A stretch of DNA of 58,697 nucleotides from Ignavibacteria bacterium (GCA_031261605.1 JAISJI010000011.1:1-58697); one strand, 5' to 3'; shown: positions 1 to 9,376, numbered from the stretch's first letter. The notes: generated by a model not told the origin, from the letters alone. Program-made: numbers and translations.

Positions 1-467
1 GCATTATTGCTACAATTAATTATAGTGGGCGTATAATAAGGAGTTGCATTCACACCATTATATAAGCATATTCCGGCATCAACACTTCTTCCTGTCACTC
101 TTAAATTTGCTATTGTTCCAAAATTACTACCGAATAAAATATTACTCTGTGCACTTACTTTTAGATAAATTGTGTGGTTATTACCATCAAAGTAGCCAAA
201 GAAGTAACGTTCTAAAATAAGAAGATAGGTTCCTCCTGCTCCGATAGACCTATAATCACAACTATCGGTGATGTCATTCATTAGCAGGAAATATTTATTC
301 ATTGACCAATAACTTCCATAAAAAACAGAATCGCTTAGTGCCTCCATATCTGCCTTGCTGGTAATTTGATATGGAGCGGCTTGTGTTCCGCTACCACCGC
401 TGAATTGGGCGGATGCGGTTAATGTTGTAGCGAATATAATTGCTACGATGAGTAATACTTTTTTCAT
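1..467 (-). CDS. Secreted GLUG/beta-helix-type protein, N-terminal fragment cut by the window edge
   Basis: An open frame runs from an ATG at 467 to the window edge, giving about 155 residues with no stop. A GGAGG ribosome binding site lies about 10 bases upstream. The protein starts with a signal peptide (MKKVLLIVAIIFATTLTASA, then Q). A segment follows of the form GGSGTQAAPYQI, then a YFLLMNDI strand, then YFFGYFDGNNHTI, then NILFGSNFGTIANLRVTG. This order is typical of GLUG-motif and IgA-peptidase-like surface proteins that fold as right-handed beta-helices. The family match is from memory; signal peptide and motif order are seen directly. The protein is probably exported and surface-attached or secreted. 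The C-terminus, where a T9SS sorting domain could sit, lies outside the window, so full length and function are unknown. Confidence 0.8.
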   Translation of the reverse strand, partial: MKKVLLIVAIIFATTLTASAQFSGGSGTQAAPYQITSKADMEALSDSVFYGSYWSMNKYFLLMNDITDSCDYRSIGAGGTYLLILERYFFGYFDGNNHTIYLKVSAQSNILFGSNFGTIANLRVTGRSVDAGICLYNGVNATPYYTPTIINCSNN

Positions 468-490
468 TATTGGATTCCTCCGTGCATATT

Positions 491-540
491 AAAAAAATCA
501 TAGCAAATCTGACCTCTCTGTTTAATCATAGTTCGGACAA
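491..540 (-). repeat. 50-bp dispersed repeat, copy 1
   Basis: Read on the minus strand, this segment begins TTGTCCGAACTATGATTAAA and ends CTATGATTTTTTT. It matches 58398-58447 (plus strand) at 43 of 50 positions with no gaps. The two copies lie 58 kb apart in opposite orientation. Each contains two CTATGATT-like cores, about 28 bases apart. It sits between the start of the truncated GLUG gene and the terminator of the next gene. Confidence 0.75.
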
Positions 541-555
541 AGTCAATAGGAGATT

Positions 556-606
556 GCGGGGCAAGCCCGCTGTTTAAGCGCCCTTCCCGGTGTGGAGGGT
601 GCTTAA
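556..606 (-). terminator. Paired hairpins downstream of the 623-1435 gene
   Basis: Two inverted repeats follow the stop of the minus-strand gene. The first met is TTAAGC(A/G)CCCTC-type, pairing 601-606 with 574-579 and continuing inward with one mismatch. The second is GCGGG pairing with CCCGC (556-560 with 566-570). There is no long T-run, so termination strength is uncertain. Confidence 0.5.
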
Positions 607-622
607 AGGGTAGTAATTCTAT

Positions 623-1435
623 TTACCAAGTAATTCCCAGGTCCGTTTTCTTTAATTGTAAAGTATATTTTTCTATACCATCAGATAGAAAATATGATAC
701 CTCTACATTCATATATGTTTCGCCGTTAATCTCGCTAATACCCTTTATACGAAAGGCATAGCAGGAAGGAATTGCATTATCAAGCACATAGTTTAGAGCC
801 AAAAAATCGCCATATATGTAGTAGCGAGCATTTGAGATAGCTTCGTTAATAGACCATTCGTCTGTCTCTATGTCTTTTATTAAGCCGAGTGCTCTACCGT
901 CTGCGTTCATACTGAAGCCCACATTACCTGAGGTTGCTATCCAATCGCCAGCGATTTGCGTTTTGTAAGTGTCTTTGACGCGGATATACATATTGACCTG
1001 TCCGGGCGTATACTCAACGTTATCGTATTTTACGTAGAGTGTTTTTGCGACTAATGTATCGGCGGAGAGGTGGAGTATTTGGAAATTTATTTTTGTAGCG
1101 GTGCCGCTATTGACTAAAAAAGTGCTATCAGTCAAAGCCATACCGAATGTGTTTTCCACCCATTGCTTTGGCAAATCGTTGTCCCACTTCGTTAAATCAC
1201 CGTATATTTCCCGCTTCTCCGTGGGATAGAGGCACATAAGTTCGCTTTGATTGTTATATACCAACTCGTCGTTGACGGTGCGTAAGAGCCACTGACCTTC
1301 CAGTTTGGCACTGAGGTCTATGTGTGGTAAGCTATCTATTGGTGATGGGTCTGTGGTGCTATTGTCATCGCTGCAAGCGGCGAATGCTATAAGTGCAACG
1401 AACAGTAGTGTGAATGTGAAAAAAGGATTTTTCAT
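623..1435 (-). CDS. Predicted outer-membrane lipoprotein, 270 aa
   Basis: The N-terminus has a hydrophobic signal ending in AFAAC, followed by SDDNSTTDPSP, which is a lipobox cysteine at residue 21 and a polar linker typical of Bacteroidota lipoproteins. The mature part is beta-rich and shows two loosely similar halves. One contains GQWLLRTVNDELVYN near residue 47; the other contains GDWIATSGNVGFSMNADGRA near residue 162. That pattern resembles lipocalin-like or duplicated beta-sandwich lipoproteins. No catalytic motif was found. The gene lies just downstream of the OmpA-family gene on the same strand, but a strong hairpin terminator between them (1505-1533) argues for separate transcription. 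Function unknown. Confidence 0.75.
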   Translation of the reverse strand: MKNPFFTFTLLFVALIAFAACSDDNSTTDPSPIDSLPHIDLSAKLEGQWLLRTVNDELVYNNQSELMCLYPTEKREIYGDLTKWDNDLPKQWVENTFGMALTDSTFLVNSGTATKINFQILHLSADTLVAKTLYVKYDNVEYTPGQVNMYIRVKDTYKTQIAGDWIATSGNVGFSMNADGRALGLIKDIETDEWSINEAISNARYYIYGDFLALNYVLDNAIPSCYAFRIKGISEINGETYMNVEVSYFLSDGIEKYTLQLKKTDLGITW

Positions 1436-1504
1436 AATATTCTCTATAGATTAGTGGAGTATTAATCTACGAAAAATTGTTTAAATAAATACTATTATTT
1501 GCGC

Positions 1505-1533
1505 AAAAGGGCAAGATTTTACCTTGCCCTTTT
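1505..1533 (-). terminator. Terminator of the OmpA-family gene
   Basis: A perfect 11-bp stem (1505-1515 pairs with 1523-1533) encloses a 7-base loop. It lies 35 bases downstream of the stop at 1568. The A/T-rich base of the stem supplies a T-run on the minus strand. Confidence 0.8.
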
Positions 1534-1567
1534 GTATTTGGATTATGTTATTTATAGCATCCAAATT

Positions 1568-3310
1568 TTATTTCTTTTGAGGTATAAACTCTATTCTACG
1601 GTTTTTTTCCGATACACGCTTCTTTTCAATTGGGTAGTCCATTCCTTTACCATCTTTTGGGTCTGGAGTTGTGAAAAGTTCTTTACTTACGCCCTTCTCA
1701 TTGACTAAATAATTATATACTGACAATACCCGAGCAAAAGATAAAGCGTAATTATCTGAACCGGTGCTATCCGTATGACCTACAATTTTTATTTGATACT
1801 CAGTTGCATTCATATATTTTAATAGCATACTTACGTTATCTAATATTCCCTTAGATATGTCAGTTAAATCGGACTTGCTACTTTCAAATTTAACTCCATC
1901 AAGCGCATTACAAATGGAAATAGGTATCTCGCAATTTTTAATTTTAACATTTTCCACTTCTTTACAAGTATCACATGGCGCTTCAGGATGACGTCTCTTA
2001 TCTGGTGGAATTGTGTCTAACTTCACTGTTACACATTCATCTATTTTTCTGCCACTTCTACTAAATTTACTAAACGGAAGCGATTTGGAGAAGTTTAACG
2101 CTACTTCACTTCCTTTATAGAACGCATCATAACCCTTATTTATCGGTTTTATACCTCTATTCCATTGGAATTCCAATCCTATACTTGTTCCCTGAAAAAA
2201 TTCACCGAGACCGTTGCCATAGTTTGTGTATTTCAAACCAAAGCCAAATCCCCAAGAGTAGTTAAGTGAAGTAGGTTCAAAATCACTTGGATAAGCAGCA
2301 GAACTTAATTTTGAATAAGATGCCATTGCTTGCACCATTGGATATACTCGCAATGGATATGCTTCTGTTCCTTCATAAAGAGGGAATAATGGTATGTCGA
2401 CGTAATAAATAAATGGTAGTCGGAAATCCAAAGAATTTATTTTACATTCTTCGCTAGGGAAATTTCTTCCTTCATAAAACGATGGATTAGTGTATCCACG
2501 TCCTACATAATCAATTTCGGGACGAATAAACAAATTATTAAATAGATTTGCTTCTAAAAAGATACCACCTGTAAAGAAGTCAGTTTCATCCGCACTAAGT
2601 TTATTGGATATTCCTTGTTTCCATTTATCAGACGTGAAACGCATATTAGCAGTATTATATCCTAATCTGATGCCCAATTTTGTCGCCTTGTTTACTGAAT
2701 TTACGAAGCTATTTACACAAGCAACATCAATCTTTTCAGTTTTTTTGGGGATTATGCCGCTGATTTTTGTGCATTCGGATTTGTATCTATAAGTGCTATC
2801 TTTTTTAATACAGCAAAAATTTCCGTCTGAAAACTGAAAAGATCTAGTTTGGAGTATTGTCGTTCCATCATCCCAATCCATTCTATATTCAACACGAATT
2901 CTATCCGAATAGTTTGTTATACTAAATTTAACTATTGCGCCATAATCTTTACCATAGCTAAATTTACCTTCAATAGTGCCGTCCTTAGGATATGGATTAT
3001 AGTCGGCTGATATGGTGTTATTAAATGTCTTATAATACTTACTTTTATTAGATTCATAATCACTCTTAACCCACTTATTATTTTCATTGAATATTGAATC
3101 TAAGGGTGGTAATTTAGAGTAGTAATTTTCATAGAAAAATGAATCTGTTAATTGGTGACGACGTATTTGGTTTATGTTATCAGCTCCTTTGGGTAATGGA
3201 ATGTAATTTACATACCAAAAATAACTTTGACTGTAAGCATTGAAAGAATAGCAAGTTGCTCCAATTACGGCGATAGCAACAATCGCTAAGAAAATCTTAA
3301 AAGATTTCAT
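1568..3310 (-). CDS. OmpA-family outer-membrane protein with C-terminal peptidoglycan-binding domain, 580 aa
   Basis: A signal peptide covers about residues 1-28 (hydrophobic IFLAIVAIAVIGA, then AYSQS). The central region (about 215-420) alternates polar and hydrophobic strands, e.g. IRLGYNTANM, LFIRPEIDYVGRGY and GFGFGLKYTNYGNG, as in bacterial outer-membrane beta-barrels. Residues about 467-580 form an OmpA domain. It has KFESSKSDL, the peptidoglycan-binding helix containing NYALSFARVLSVYNYL, IVGHTDSTGS, and the closing NRRIEF. The protein should anchor the outer membrane to peptidoglycan. The barrel sits before the OmpA domain, as in OmpA/OprF-type architectures. A TATATTTG box on the minus strand (3400-3407) could be its promoter -7 element, but no matching -33 box was found. 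Confidence 0.88.
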   Translation of the reverse strand: MKSFKIFLAIVAIAVIGATCYSFNAYSQSYFWYVNYIPLPKGADNINQIRRHQLTDSFFYENYYSKLPPLDSIFNENNKWVKSDYESNKSKYYKTFNNTISADYNPYPKDGTIEGKFSYGKDYGAIVKFSITNYSDRIRVEYRMDWDDGTTILQTRSFQFSDGNFCCIKKDSTYRYKSECTKISGIIPKKTEKIDVACVNSFVNSVNKATKLGIRLGYNTANMRFTSDKWKQGISNKLSADETDFFTGGIFLEANLFNNLFIRPEIDYVGRGYTNPSFYEGRNFPSEECKINSLDFRLPFIYYVDIPLFPLYEGTEAYPLRVYPMVQAMASYSKLSSAAYPSDFEPTSLNYSWGFGFGLKYTNYGNGLGEFFQGTSIGLEFQWNRGIKPINKGYDAFYKGSEVALNFSKSLPFSKFSRSGRKIDECVTVKLDTIPPDKRRHPEAPCDTCKEVENVKIKNCEIPISICNALDGVKFESSKSDLTDISKGILDNVSMLLKYMNATEYQIKIVGHTDSTGSDNYALSFARVLSVYNYLVNEKGVSKELFTTPDPKDGKGMDYPIEKKRVSEKNRRIEFIPQKK

Positions 3311-3419
3311 TGTGGATTTCTCCTATATTAATTAATGATATTCAGATATTTTGGCGAGAAAAAATATATTTTTCTTGCTTTTGCTTGAGTGGTATAATAC
3401 AAATATAGCGAATATATAT

Positions 3420-3436
3420 CAAAAAAGTTATCCACA
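3420..3436 (+). repeat. Short copy of an intergenic GTTATCCACA repeat (DnaA-box-like)
   Basis: The segment reads CAAAAAAGTTATCCACA. It contains the 9-mer TTATCCACA, identical to the E. coli DnaA box consensus. Longer versions occur at 46476-46513 and, inverted, at 58362-58398. It lies between two divergent genes. A single box with no dnaA or dnaN nearby does not make an origin. Confidence 0.5.
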
Positions 3437-3590
3437 ATTTAAAGAACTTTTACAAACCACTCCGACTGCTTCGTAGCCACCTTTCCACAAAATGGGAACT
3501 AACTAAAAAATATTATATTCATTATGTTTTATACAAAAAAAAATATTATATTTGTATTCAATTATTAACCAATTATTAAGGAGAAATGAT

Positions 3591-3776
3591 ATGTCTCTTA
3601 GAATTACAGACGACTGCATTAGTTGCGGTGCTTGCGAATCTGAATGCCCAGTAGGCGCTATCTTTGATGGTCCTGACCATACCGAAATAGACCCTGCTAA
3701 ATGTGTAGAATGCAAAGGTCACTACGACGAACCACAGTGCCAAGGCACTTGCCCGAGTGACGCTATTGTTAGATAA
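3591..3776 (+). CDS. 2[4Fe-4S] ferredoxin, Chlorobium/Alvin type, 61 aa
   Basis: This small iron-sulfur electron carrier is cytoplasmic. Cluster I ligands are in CISCGACESECP (C9, C12, C15, C19). Cluster II has the expanded spacing C38-x2-C41-x8-C50-x3-C54, ending TCPSDAI. The x8 insertion is the mark of the Chlorobium/Allochromatium (YfhL-like) ferredoxins, which have unusually low redox potentials. The start at 3591 is chosen because AAGGAGAAATGAT directly precedes it; the frame is open further upstream from 3552 but that part has no such site. A TATATTTG box at 3547-3554 could be a -7 promoter element. A strong hairpin follows the gene, so it is probably monocistronic. Confidence 0.95.
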   Translation: MSLRITDDCISCGACESECPVGAIFDGPDHTEIDPAKCVECKGHYDEPQCQGTCPSDAIVR

Positions 3777-3832
3777 AGTTCAGCAACTTTATTATATGTC
3801 CCATACGGGATTTAATTAAAAAAATAATATGT

Positions 3833-3860
3833 GCCGAAGACCTCAATCTTCGGCTTTTTA
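3833..3860 (+). terminator. Terminator of the ferredoxin gene
   Basis: GCCGAAGA (3833-3840) pairs perfectly with TCTTCGGC (3847-3854) around a 6-base loop and is followed by TTTTTAG. Confidence 0.9.
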
Positions 3861-4003
3861 GTTTATTCTTAACGCCTTGCATAATAATTTTCTCGCTTTT
3901 TTTTTGTAAATTGCACCACTCAGTCATTGCGTGCTTGGCAATCTTTCAAATGCAGCGATAACGAAAAATATTACGAATTGTTTTAACTATAACATACAAC
4001 ACT

Positions 4004-5194
4004 ATGAACACTCAAGAATATATCCAAATCGAAGACCAATACGGCGCTCATAACTACCATCCACTCGATGTAGTTGTCGAAACCGCCAGTGGATGCTGGG
4101 TTACAGACGTTGAAGGTAAAAAATACCTCGACTTTCTTGCTGCATATTCCGCTGTCAATCAAGGACATTGTCATCCTAAAATCAAAACTGCTGCTCTCAA
4201 GCAAATAGAAAAAGTAACGCTTACCTCGCGTGCTTTCCGTAATTCCGTCCTACCGATTTACTACAAAAAATTGCACGATATGACCGGATACGATATGGCA
4301 CTACCAATGAACTCCGGCGGAGAAGCAGTAGAAACCGCTATCAAACTCGCTCGCCGATGGGGTTATACCGTTAAAGGTGTCCCACACGATAAAGCCGAAA
4401 TCATTGTTGCTTCCGGTAACTTCCACGGCAGAACCACTACCGTTGTCGGCTTGTCTGATGACCCGTCTAGTTTTGAAAACTATGGTCCATATTGCTATGA
4501 CGCATTTCCAATCCACGAATACGGCAACATAGATTCCCTTAAATCCAAAGTCACTCCTAACACTGTCGGCATCCTTATCGAGCCAATACAAGGTGAAGGT
4601 GGAGTCCTCATCCCACCAGACGGCTACCTCAAAGCAATTGAAGAAGTATGCAAGCAAAACAACATCCTATTTATATGTGACGAAATCCAATCCGGTCTCG
4701 GCAGAGCCGGCAAACTATTCGCACACTACTACGAAGGAGTCCGCCCAGACATCGTTTGCGTTGGTAAAGCACTCTCCGGTGGCTTCTATCCTATCTCCGC
4801 AGTCCTCGCCGATAAGCCAATTATGCTCACCATTAAACCCGGCGAACACGGCTCTACATTCGGTGGTAATCCTATGGCTGCAGCCATTGCTATTGCTGCT
4901 CTCGAGGTTATTGAAGAGGAGCATCTGATAGAGAATTCTTACGAACTCGGCATCTACTTCCGCGATAAATTGAACGCTCTCAAGTCCGACAAAATTATCC
5001 AAATACGCTCGCGTGGTCTATGGGTTGGTATGGTGCTCACTTGCAAAGCTCGTCCTATCTGCGAAAAATTGCAGCATCTCGGCTTGCTATGCAAGGATAC
5101 ACATGAAAAAATTATCCGCTTTGCTCCACCGCTCATCATTACAAAAAAAGAAATTGACCTCGCTGTAGAGATGATTGAAAAGGCATTACAATAG
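4004..5194 (+). CDS. rocD: Ornithine aminotransferase, 396 aa
   Basis: This cytosolic PLP enzyme transfers the delta-amino group of ornithine to 2-oxoglutarate, giving glutamate semialdehyde and glutamate (arginine/proline interconversion). It is a class III aminotransferase of full family length. Visible hallmarks are the N-terminal YGAHNYHPLDVVV typical of OATs, MNSGGEAVETAIKLAR (about 102-117), GNFHGRT (138-144), LIEPIQGEGG (191-200), CDEIQSGLGR (225-234) and VCVGKALSGG with the Schiff-base lysine at K255. The STFGGNP phosphate-binding turn follows. No arginine or proline genes adjoin it. A perfect hairpin about 100 bases downstream probably ends the transcript. Confidence 0.93.
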   Translation: MNTQEYIQIEDQYGAHNYHPLDVVVETASGCWVTDVEGKKYLDFLAAYSAVNQGHCHPKIKTAALKQIEKVTLTSRAFRNSVLPIYYKKLHDMTGYDMALPMNSGGEAVETAIKLARRWGYTVKGVPHDKAEIIVASGNFHGRTTTVVGLSDDPSSFENYGPYCYDAFPIHEYGNIDSLKSKVTPNTVGILIEPIQGEGGVLIPPDGYLKAIEEVCKQNNILFICDEIQSGLGRAGKLFAHYYEGVRPDIVCVGKALSGGFYPISAVLADKPIMLTIKPGEHGSTFGGNPMAAAIAIAALEVIEEEHLIENSYELGIYFRDKLNALKSDKIIQIRSRGLWVGMVLTCKARPICEKLQHLGLLCKDTHEKIIRFAPPLIITKKEIDLAVEMIEKALQ

Positions 5195-5285
5195 CGCAAG
5201 AGCACAACTAAATAAAAAAGTGTATGAAGCAAATAAGTATAATCATTCTGGCTACCATAAAAAGTCAAATGAGAAAGTAGATGGA

Positions 5286-5335
5286 TTGAATAAACGAATC
5301 CCCTTCCCACAAGGAAGGGGATTTTTTTTATTCAA
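5286..5335 (+). terminator. Long inverted repeat and terminator after rocD
   Basis: A perfect 10-bp stem, ATCCCCTTCC (5298-5307) with GGAAGGGGAT (5313-5322), closes a CACAA loop and runs into eight Ts. A second pair, TTGAATAA (5286-5293) and TTATTCAA (5328-5335), extends the palindrome. The CCCCTTCC core recurs in the repeat block near 47.2 kb and at about 58.46 kb, so it may derive from a dispersed repeat family. Confidence 0.85.
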
Positions 5336-5444
5336 TATAGCACGGGATAAGATAACCGCAAAGGAAGGGGGTATTTATTTTTTATTTGCAATAATTTGGA
5401 TTAATATTATTATATTGAATGGGAACAATGTAGGAGAAATTTAT

Positions 5445-5954
5445 ATGTATAGAATAATAATAATTGTGCTACTGCTTGTGAGTGGTTGCACGGGGATACA
5501 GTTAGCGGATAACTGTGGAAGTGGAAAAGAGATTAAGTTGGCGGTGCTACCCTTTACGGAGGATGGCTATCAAGCAAATAGAAAGATAGAAGGGATACTT
5601 GCGAGCAAGTGTTATACTATAGTGAGTGGTGAGCAGTTGTTGCACGAGTATGTGGTGAGTGTGGGTCGTAGTTTGGCTGAGATAACGATGGATGAGTTTT
5701 TGGTTTATGCGAAAAGTAGGGGAGTAGATAAGGTTGTGACTGGCTCTGTATCGGTGATATGGGAGGAAGGACATAGAGCTGGGAACGGCTTGGTAGAGCA
5801 GGCGAAGGTGGGTGATGTTCGGAATGGAATAAGCGATGAGAATGTTTATCAGTTGCTCACGGGGAATTATGCTGTGGCGGATTGCTATATATACGATACA
5901 GGGAACGGAGAGAAATCAGAGATATTTCGGCATTATAAGATTAGAAAGATATAG
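5445..5954 (+). CDS. Small lipoprotein with a CsgG/LpoB-like domain, 169 aa
   Basis: The start at 5445 is chosen because TAGGAGAAATTTAT precedes it and a lipoprotein signal begins there (MYRIIIIVLLLVSGC, lipobox LVSGC). The frame is open upstream to 5175 but that part reads through the rocD terminator hairpin and is unlikely to be translated. The mature protein has IKLAVLPFTEDG, a spaced ILASKCYTIVSGEQL, then a helix with YAKSRGVDKVVTGSVSVIW. This order (strand with 'AVLPF', a low-complexity helix, then 'GVDxVVTGSV') is typical of the CsgG/LpoB/FlgO-like fold of periplasm-facing lipoproteins. The fold assignment is an inference from pattern. Codons here favour G-ending forms, unlike rocD. No terminator is obvious. 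Confidence 0.7.
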   Translation: MYRIIIIVLLLVSGCTGIQLADNCGSGKEIKLAVLPFTEDGYQANRKIEGILASKCYTIVSGEQLLHEYVVSVGRSLAEITMDEFLVYAKSRGVDKVVTGSVSVIWEEGHRAGNGLVEQAKVGDVRNGISDENVYQLLTGNYAVADCYIYDTGNGEKSEIFRHYKIRKI

Positions 5955-6112
5955 TGAAATGGGGATTTAGCGGTGGTTAGTGCGATATAGTGTAAAAAAA
6001 AATGCACACATTGCATTATAAATTGGGAAAATATAGTTATATTCATTGAAGAGACAAAATATAGAAATTTATTAAACATAATATTTTATTAATTTTTTAC
6101 AGGAGTATTTAT

Positions 6113-9100
6113 ATGCGTAAACTAATTTTAATGTTTACCATGCTATTGTTATTGAGTGCTTCTTCGGCATACGCGAGTATCTATGGCGTATTGTCGGGGA
6201 AAGTAGTAGATGACGATGGGAAAGGTGTAATAGGAGCGACTCTTCGAGTAGAAGGGACGTCCAAAGGCACCAACATTAAGGCACGTGATGGTTCGTTCAC
6301 ATTATCGAACATCACAGCGGGGAACTACGTGGTAGTAGTTCGTTCGGTCGGCAAGACGGAGCAAAAAATCAATGTGCGAATATCTGCTGACCAGACCACC
6401 GAAATTACAGTGAGGTTAAAAGACGATGCTGTAATGATGGAAACAGTAGTCGTAACTGCCAATACAGAGAAAGCAAAAGCAGTAGATTCGAAGACAGTCG
6501 GTGCAATATCAACATTATCCAACGAAGAGTTGAATCGTGCAACGGGCTCGAATTTAGCGGCAGTAGTCGGAATGTCAGCCGGCGTATCATCAGGTTCAGA
6601 TGGCTATGCGATACGTGGCTCACGTCCATCAGAGACGCAGATACGTTTAGATGGTTTGAATATGGGCAACCAATTTTCAGGTGGCTTCGGCGCAAGCGGT
6701 AGCACCTATTTTCCGATGGTATCATCTTATGCAACAGAGGAGGTTCAGGTAATTACAGGAAACTTTTCAGCGCAATATGGCGATGCACAAGGCGGAATTG
6801 TAAATTCAGTAATGAAGACAGGCAGAACGAATGGATATGAAGGATTCATAGGATTCAGGTCGGACTTACCATTTTTAGCCGGCAATCAATCGAACAATGT
6901 AGAGTTGTTGCACGAGAATGGACAATATAAGGTAGTAGATGGTTCTGGCGATGGCTTGTCGTATTTACAAGCCGGACGTATGGATATAGATGTAGGTATA
7001 GGTGGTCCGATACCAATTAATGATAGGACGACTTTTTATTTTACATACTCTCAAGTAATTGTTCCGCATGGTAGTGGTTACGATTTTAAAGACCCATTTG
7101 GAGCATCACTTATTCGCTCGGCAGTAGAAGGAACACAGATGAAGAACTTTGAGGGACGTATAGCGATTGGCTTGACTAATGACATCAAGTTAGTTCTTGG
7201 CGGCAAGTATGGTCTTACTAATAGCCAAAGCACGTCTTTCAGATATGCTTATGATATAGGCACACCTTATATTAATCAGCAAACAGGCGAAATAGACCCA
7301 ATAAATGGTGTTCCTACTCCGAATGGAGTTACACAAGAAGTAGGCAAAGCACAAGCAATGAATCAGTTTGTAGAGAATGCTTTTGCACGTTTGAATCACA
7401 CCTTGACAGACAATTCTTATTATGAGATAACTTTGGCATGGGGTGCAAACAATTCAGAGAGCAGTCGTAAAGTGGTTGGCTCAGACCTGAACTTCTTCAC
7501 TGGCTACGAGCTATTAGAGCCGGTAGATAATTGGATAGTAGATGCGAGTACTTGGGTGCCGTCAGCGGTAGTTGGCGGACGTAATGTAGGCGATAAGATG
7601 GTAGATTGGGCATCTCCAACATCATCCATCCGCTTATCACAAGATGGGTATTGCACTTCAACATTCAATGGCGTAAATCCATTTACAGGATACTATGAAG
7701 GCGAAGCATATTCCAATGGAACTAACAACCCTTGGGGTAGATATGGTTTGTATGCAAGTGGTGGTTCTCCGGCTTTAGAATTTGAGTATGCTAATTTTTT
7801 GCAAGCGTCAGGTGATTACAATTTATTTGGCGTATCGACAGGCGACTTTAAGCATACGGTAAAGGCAGGATTTGAGGCATCATATTATACAATGAATAGA
7901 CATGTAAATCAGAATCCATATTCTGGCTCCCCGGTATATGACATATATACAGACAAGTGGGGCGGTAATATTTATGCAGAGAACGAAGAGACATATTCAA
8001 AGACATCAGAGCCGATGACACAATATAAAGTTGGCATTTATGTTCAAGACCAAATTACTTATAAAGGGATAGTTTTCAATCCAGGTCTCCGCTTAGATAT
8101 AATGGACCCAATGAATAGCTACCGCGTTCTTAGTGAAGAGCATCCACAGTTCATTCCAATCAGTAGCACCGAAGCCGGCGTTTTCAAAGATGCAACAGTG
8201 AAATACCAAATCTCACCACGTATCAATATCAATTACCCATTGACCGAAAACTCCTTTATCTCAATGAGCTACGGACAATTCTTCCAGTCAGCACCAGCCA
8301 ACTACTTATACTATTACTATAACACAGAAACAATGCACTCCGGCTTAATGGTCGGCGACCCAAATATGGAATCCCAACAGACCAACCAATACCAAGTCGC
8401 ATACCAAAACCAAATAACCGAAGACATCGCTATCTCTGCATCCGTATATTACAAAGATATTTATAACCAACTCGGCGTTAAACAAGTAATGACCGCACCG
8501 GAATCCTACTATCAATACGCCGTTTCCGAATACGGCTCATCCAAAGGTATAGAACTCAAAGTGGATAAATACCTATCCAACTACTTCGGTCTCTCCCTTA
8601 ACTACGCTCTAGCATACTTGACCGTTACATCCACCGAAGAAACATCAAATACTAACGTCCTACTCGACCCATATACACAAAAATTAACCTTCCCTCTCGC
8701 TGCATTCTTCTCTTCAAATGACGTCAGACACCAGCTCAAGGGTTCCTTGTTTTTCGTAATGGGTAAAGATGAAGGTCCAACTCTTTGGGGATGGAAACCC
8801 TTACAGAATGCCTTCGTTCAGTTTGAACCATCGTGGTCATCCGGAGCACCATACACCAAGGTCTCTATGGACGGCTCTATGTATATCTCCGACCGCAACA
8901 CTTACAGATACCCATCCAACTGGAACGTTGATATGCGTGTATCCAAACGCTTTTACCTCGCCGACTGGTTCGGAGAGTCAATGGGTAAAACCGCTAATGT
9001 AGAATTCTATGTCAACGTCCGCAATGTATTCAATCGCAGACAACCCGTCTATGTATATTCAAACACCGGCGACCCACTCGACAATGGACAAGGACTAAAC

Positions 9101-9364
9101 TACACTATGCTTGGTAACTTCTCCGCTACTCCTTGGTATAAAGATGCTACTTACGCTAACCCCGCTTCTTACACCAACGAGCAATACGACATCTACGGAA
9201 ACCGACTATACAACGAAAACTCCGACCTCGACCACAACGGCATCCTTACGCAACAAGAAAAATACGACGCATACAAAAAATACTATGAAGAGATTACGAT
9301 ACAGCAACGAAGTTACTACTCCACTCCTATTACCGTTAAAGCCGGACTAATCATTACATTCTAA
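6113..9364 (+). CDS. TonB-dependent outer-membrane receptor with carboxypeptidase-regulatory-like domain, 1083 aa
   Basis: After a signal peptide (about 1-22) comes a CarboxypepD-reg-like beta-sandwich (about 25-105: GKVVDDDGKGVIGATLRVEG, then GSFTLSNITAGNYVVVV). An ETVVVTAN TonB-box-like segment follows near 110-117. The plug includes GYAIRGSRPSETQIRLDGL and QVITGNFSAQYGDAQGGIVN. The rest is a large 22-strand-type barrel ending in an aromatic residue (AGLIITF). It should import or help assemble a ligand using TonB energy. It is followed after 12 bases by a large secreted protein gene and then a PorV/PorQ-family gene, which suggests a dedicated surface system. Synonymous codon style changes sharply near 8090 (TAT/AAT/ATA before, TAC/AAC/ATC after) with no break in the frame. 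Confidence 0.92.
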   Translation: MRKLILMFTMLLLLSASSAYASIYGVLSGKVVDDDGKGVIGATLRVEGTSKGTNIKARDGSFTLSNITAGNYVVVVRSVGKTEQKINVRISADQTTEITVRLKDDAVMMETVVVTANTEKAKAVDSKTVGAISTLSNEELNRATGSNLAAVVGMSAGVSSGSDGYAIRGSRPSETQIRLDGLNMGNQFSGGFGASGSTYFPMVSSYATEEVQVITGNFSAQYGDAQGGIVNSVMKTGRTNGYEGFIGFRSDLPFLAGNQSNNVELLHENGQYKVVDGSGDGLSYLQAGRMDIDVGIGGPIPINDRTTFYFTYSQVIVPHGSGYDFKDPFGASLIRSAVEGTQMKNFEGRIAIGLTNDIKLVLGGKYGLTNSQSTSFRYAYDIGTPYINQQTGEIDPINGVPTPNGVTQEVGKAQAMNQFVENAFARLNHTLTDNSYYEITLAWGANNSESSRKVVGSDLNFFTGYELLEPVDNWIVDASTWVPSAVVGGRNVGDKMVDWASPTSSIRLSQDGYCTSTFNGVNPFTGYYEGEAYSNGTNNPWGRYGLYASGGSPALEFEYANFLQASGDYNLFGVSTGDFKHTVKAGFEASYYTMNRHVNQNPYSGSPVYDIYTDKWGGNIYAENEETYSKTSEPMTQYKVGIYVQDQITYKGIVFNPGLRLDIMDPMNSYRVLSEEHPQFIPISSTEAGVFKDATVKYQISPRININYPLTENSFISMSYGQFFQSAPANYLYYYYNTETMHSGLMVGDPNMESQQTNQYQVAYQNQITEDIAISASVYYKDIYNQLGVKQVMTAPESYYQYAVSEYGSSKGIELKVDKYLSNYFGLSLNYALAYLTVTSTEETSNTNVLLDPYTQKLTFPLAAFFSSNDVRHQLKGSLFFVMGKDEGPTLWGWKPLQNAFVQFEPSWSSGAPYTKVSMDGSMYISDRNTYRYPSNWNVDMRVSKRFYLADWFGESMGKTANVEFYVNVRNVFNRRQPVYVYSNTGDPLDNGQGLNYTMLGNFSATPWYKDATYANPASYTNEQYDIYGNRLYNENSDLDHNGILTQQEKYDAYKKYYEEITIQQRSYYSTPITVKAGLIITF

Positions 9365-9376
9365 GAGGTAAACATT

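Noticed and set aside
1499..1708. Plus-strand 69-codon frame
   Set aside because: It crosses the terminator and lies antisense to the OmpA domain; composition is that of a shadow frame.
5175..5444. Upstream extension of the lipoprotein gene to a start at 5175
   Set aside because: It overlaps rocD, reads through a perfect terminator hairpin, has no ribosome binding site and would bury the lipoprotein signal.
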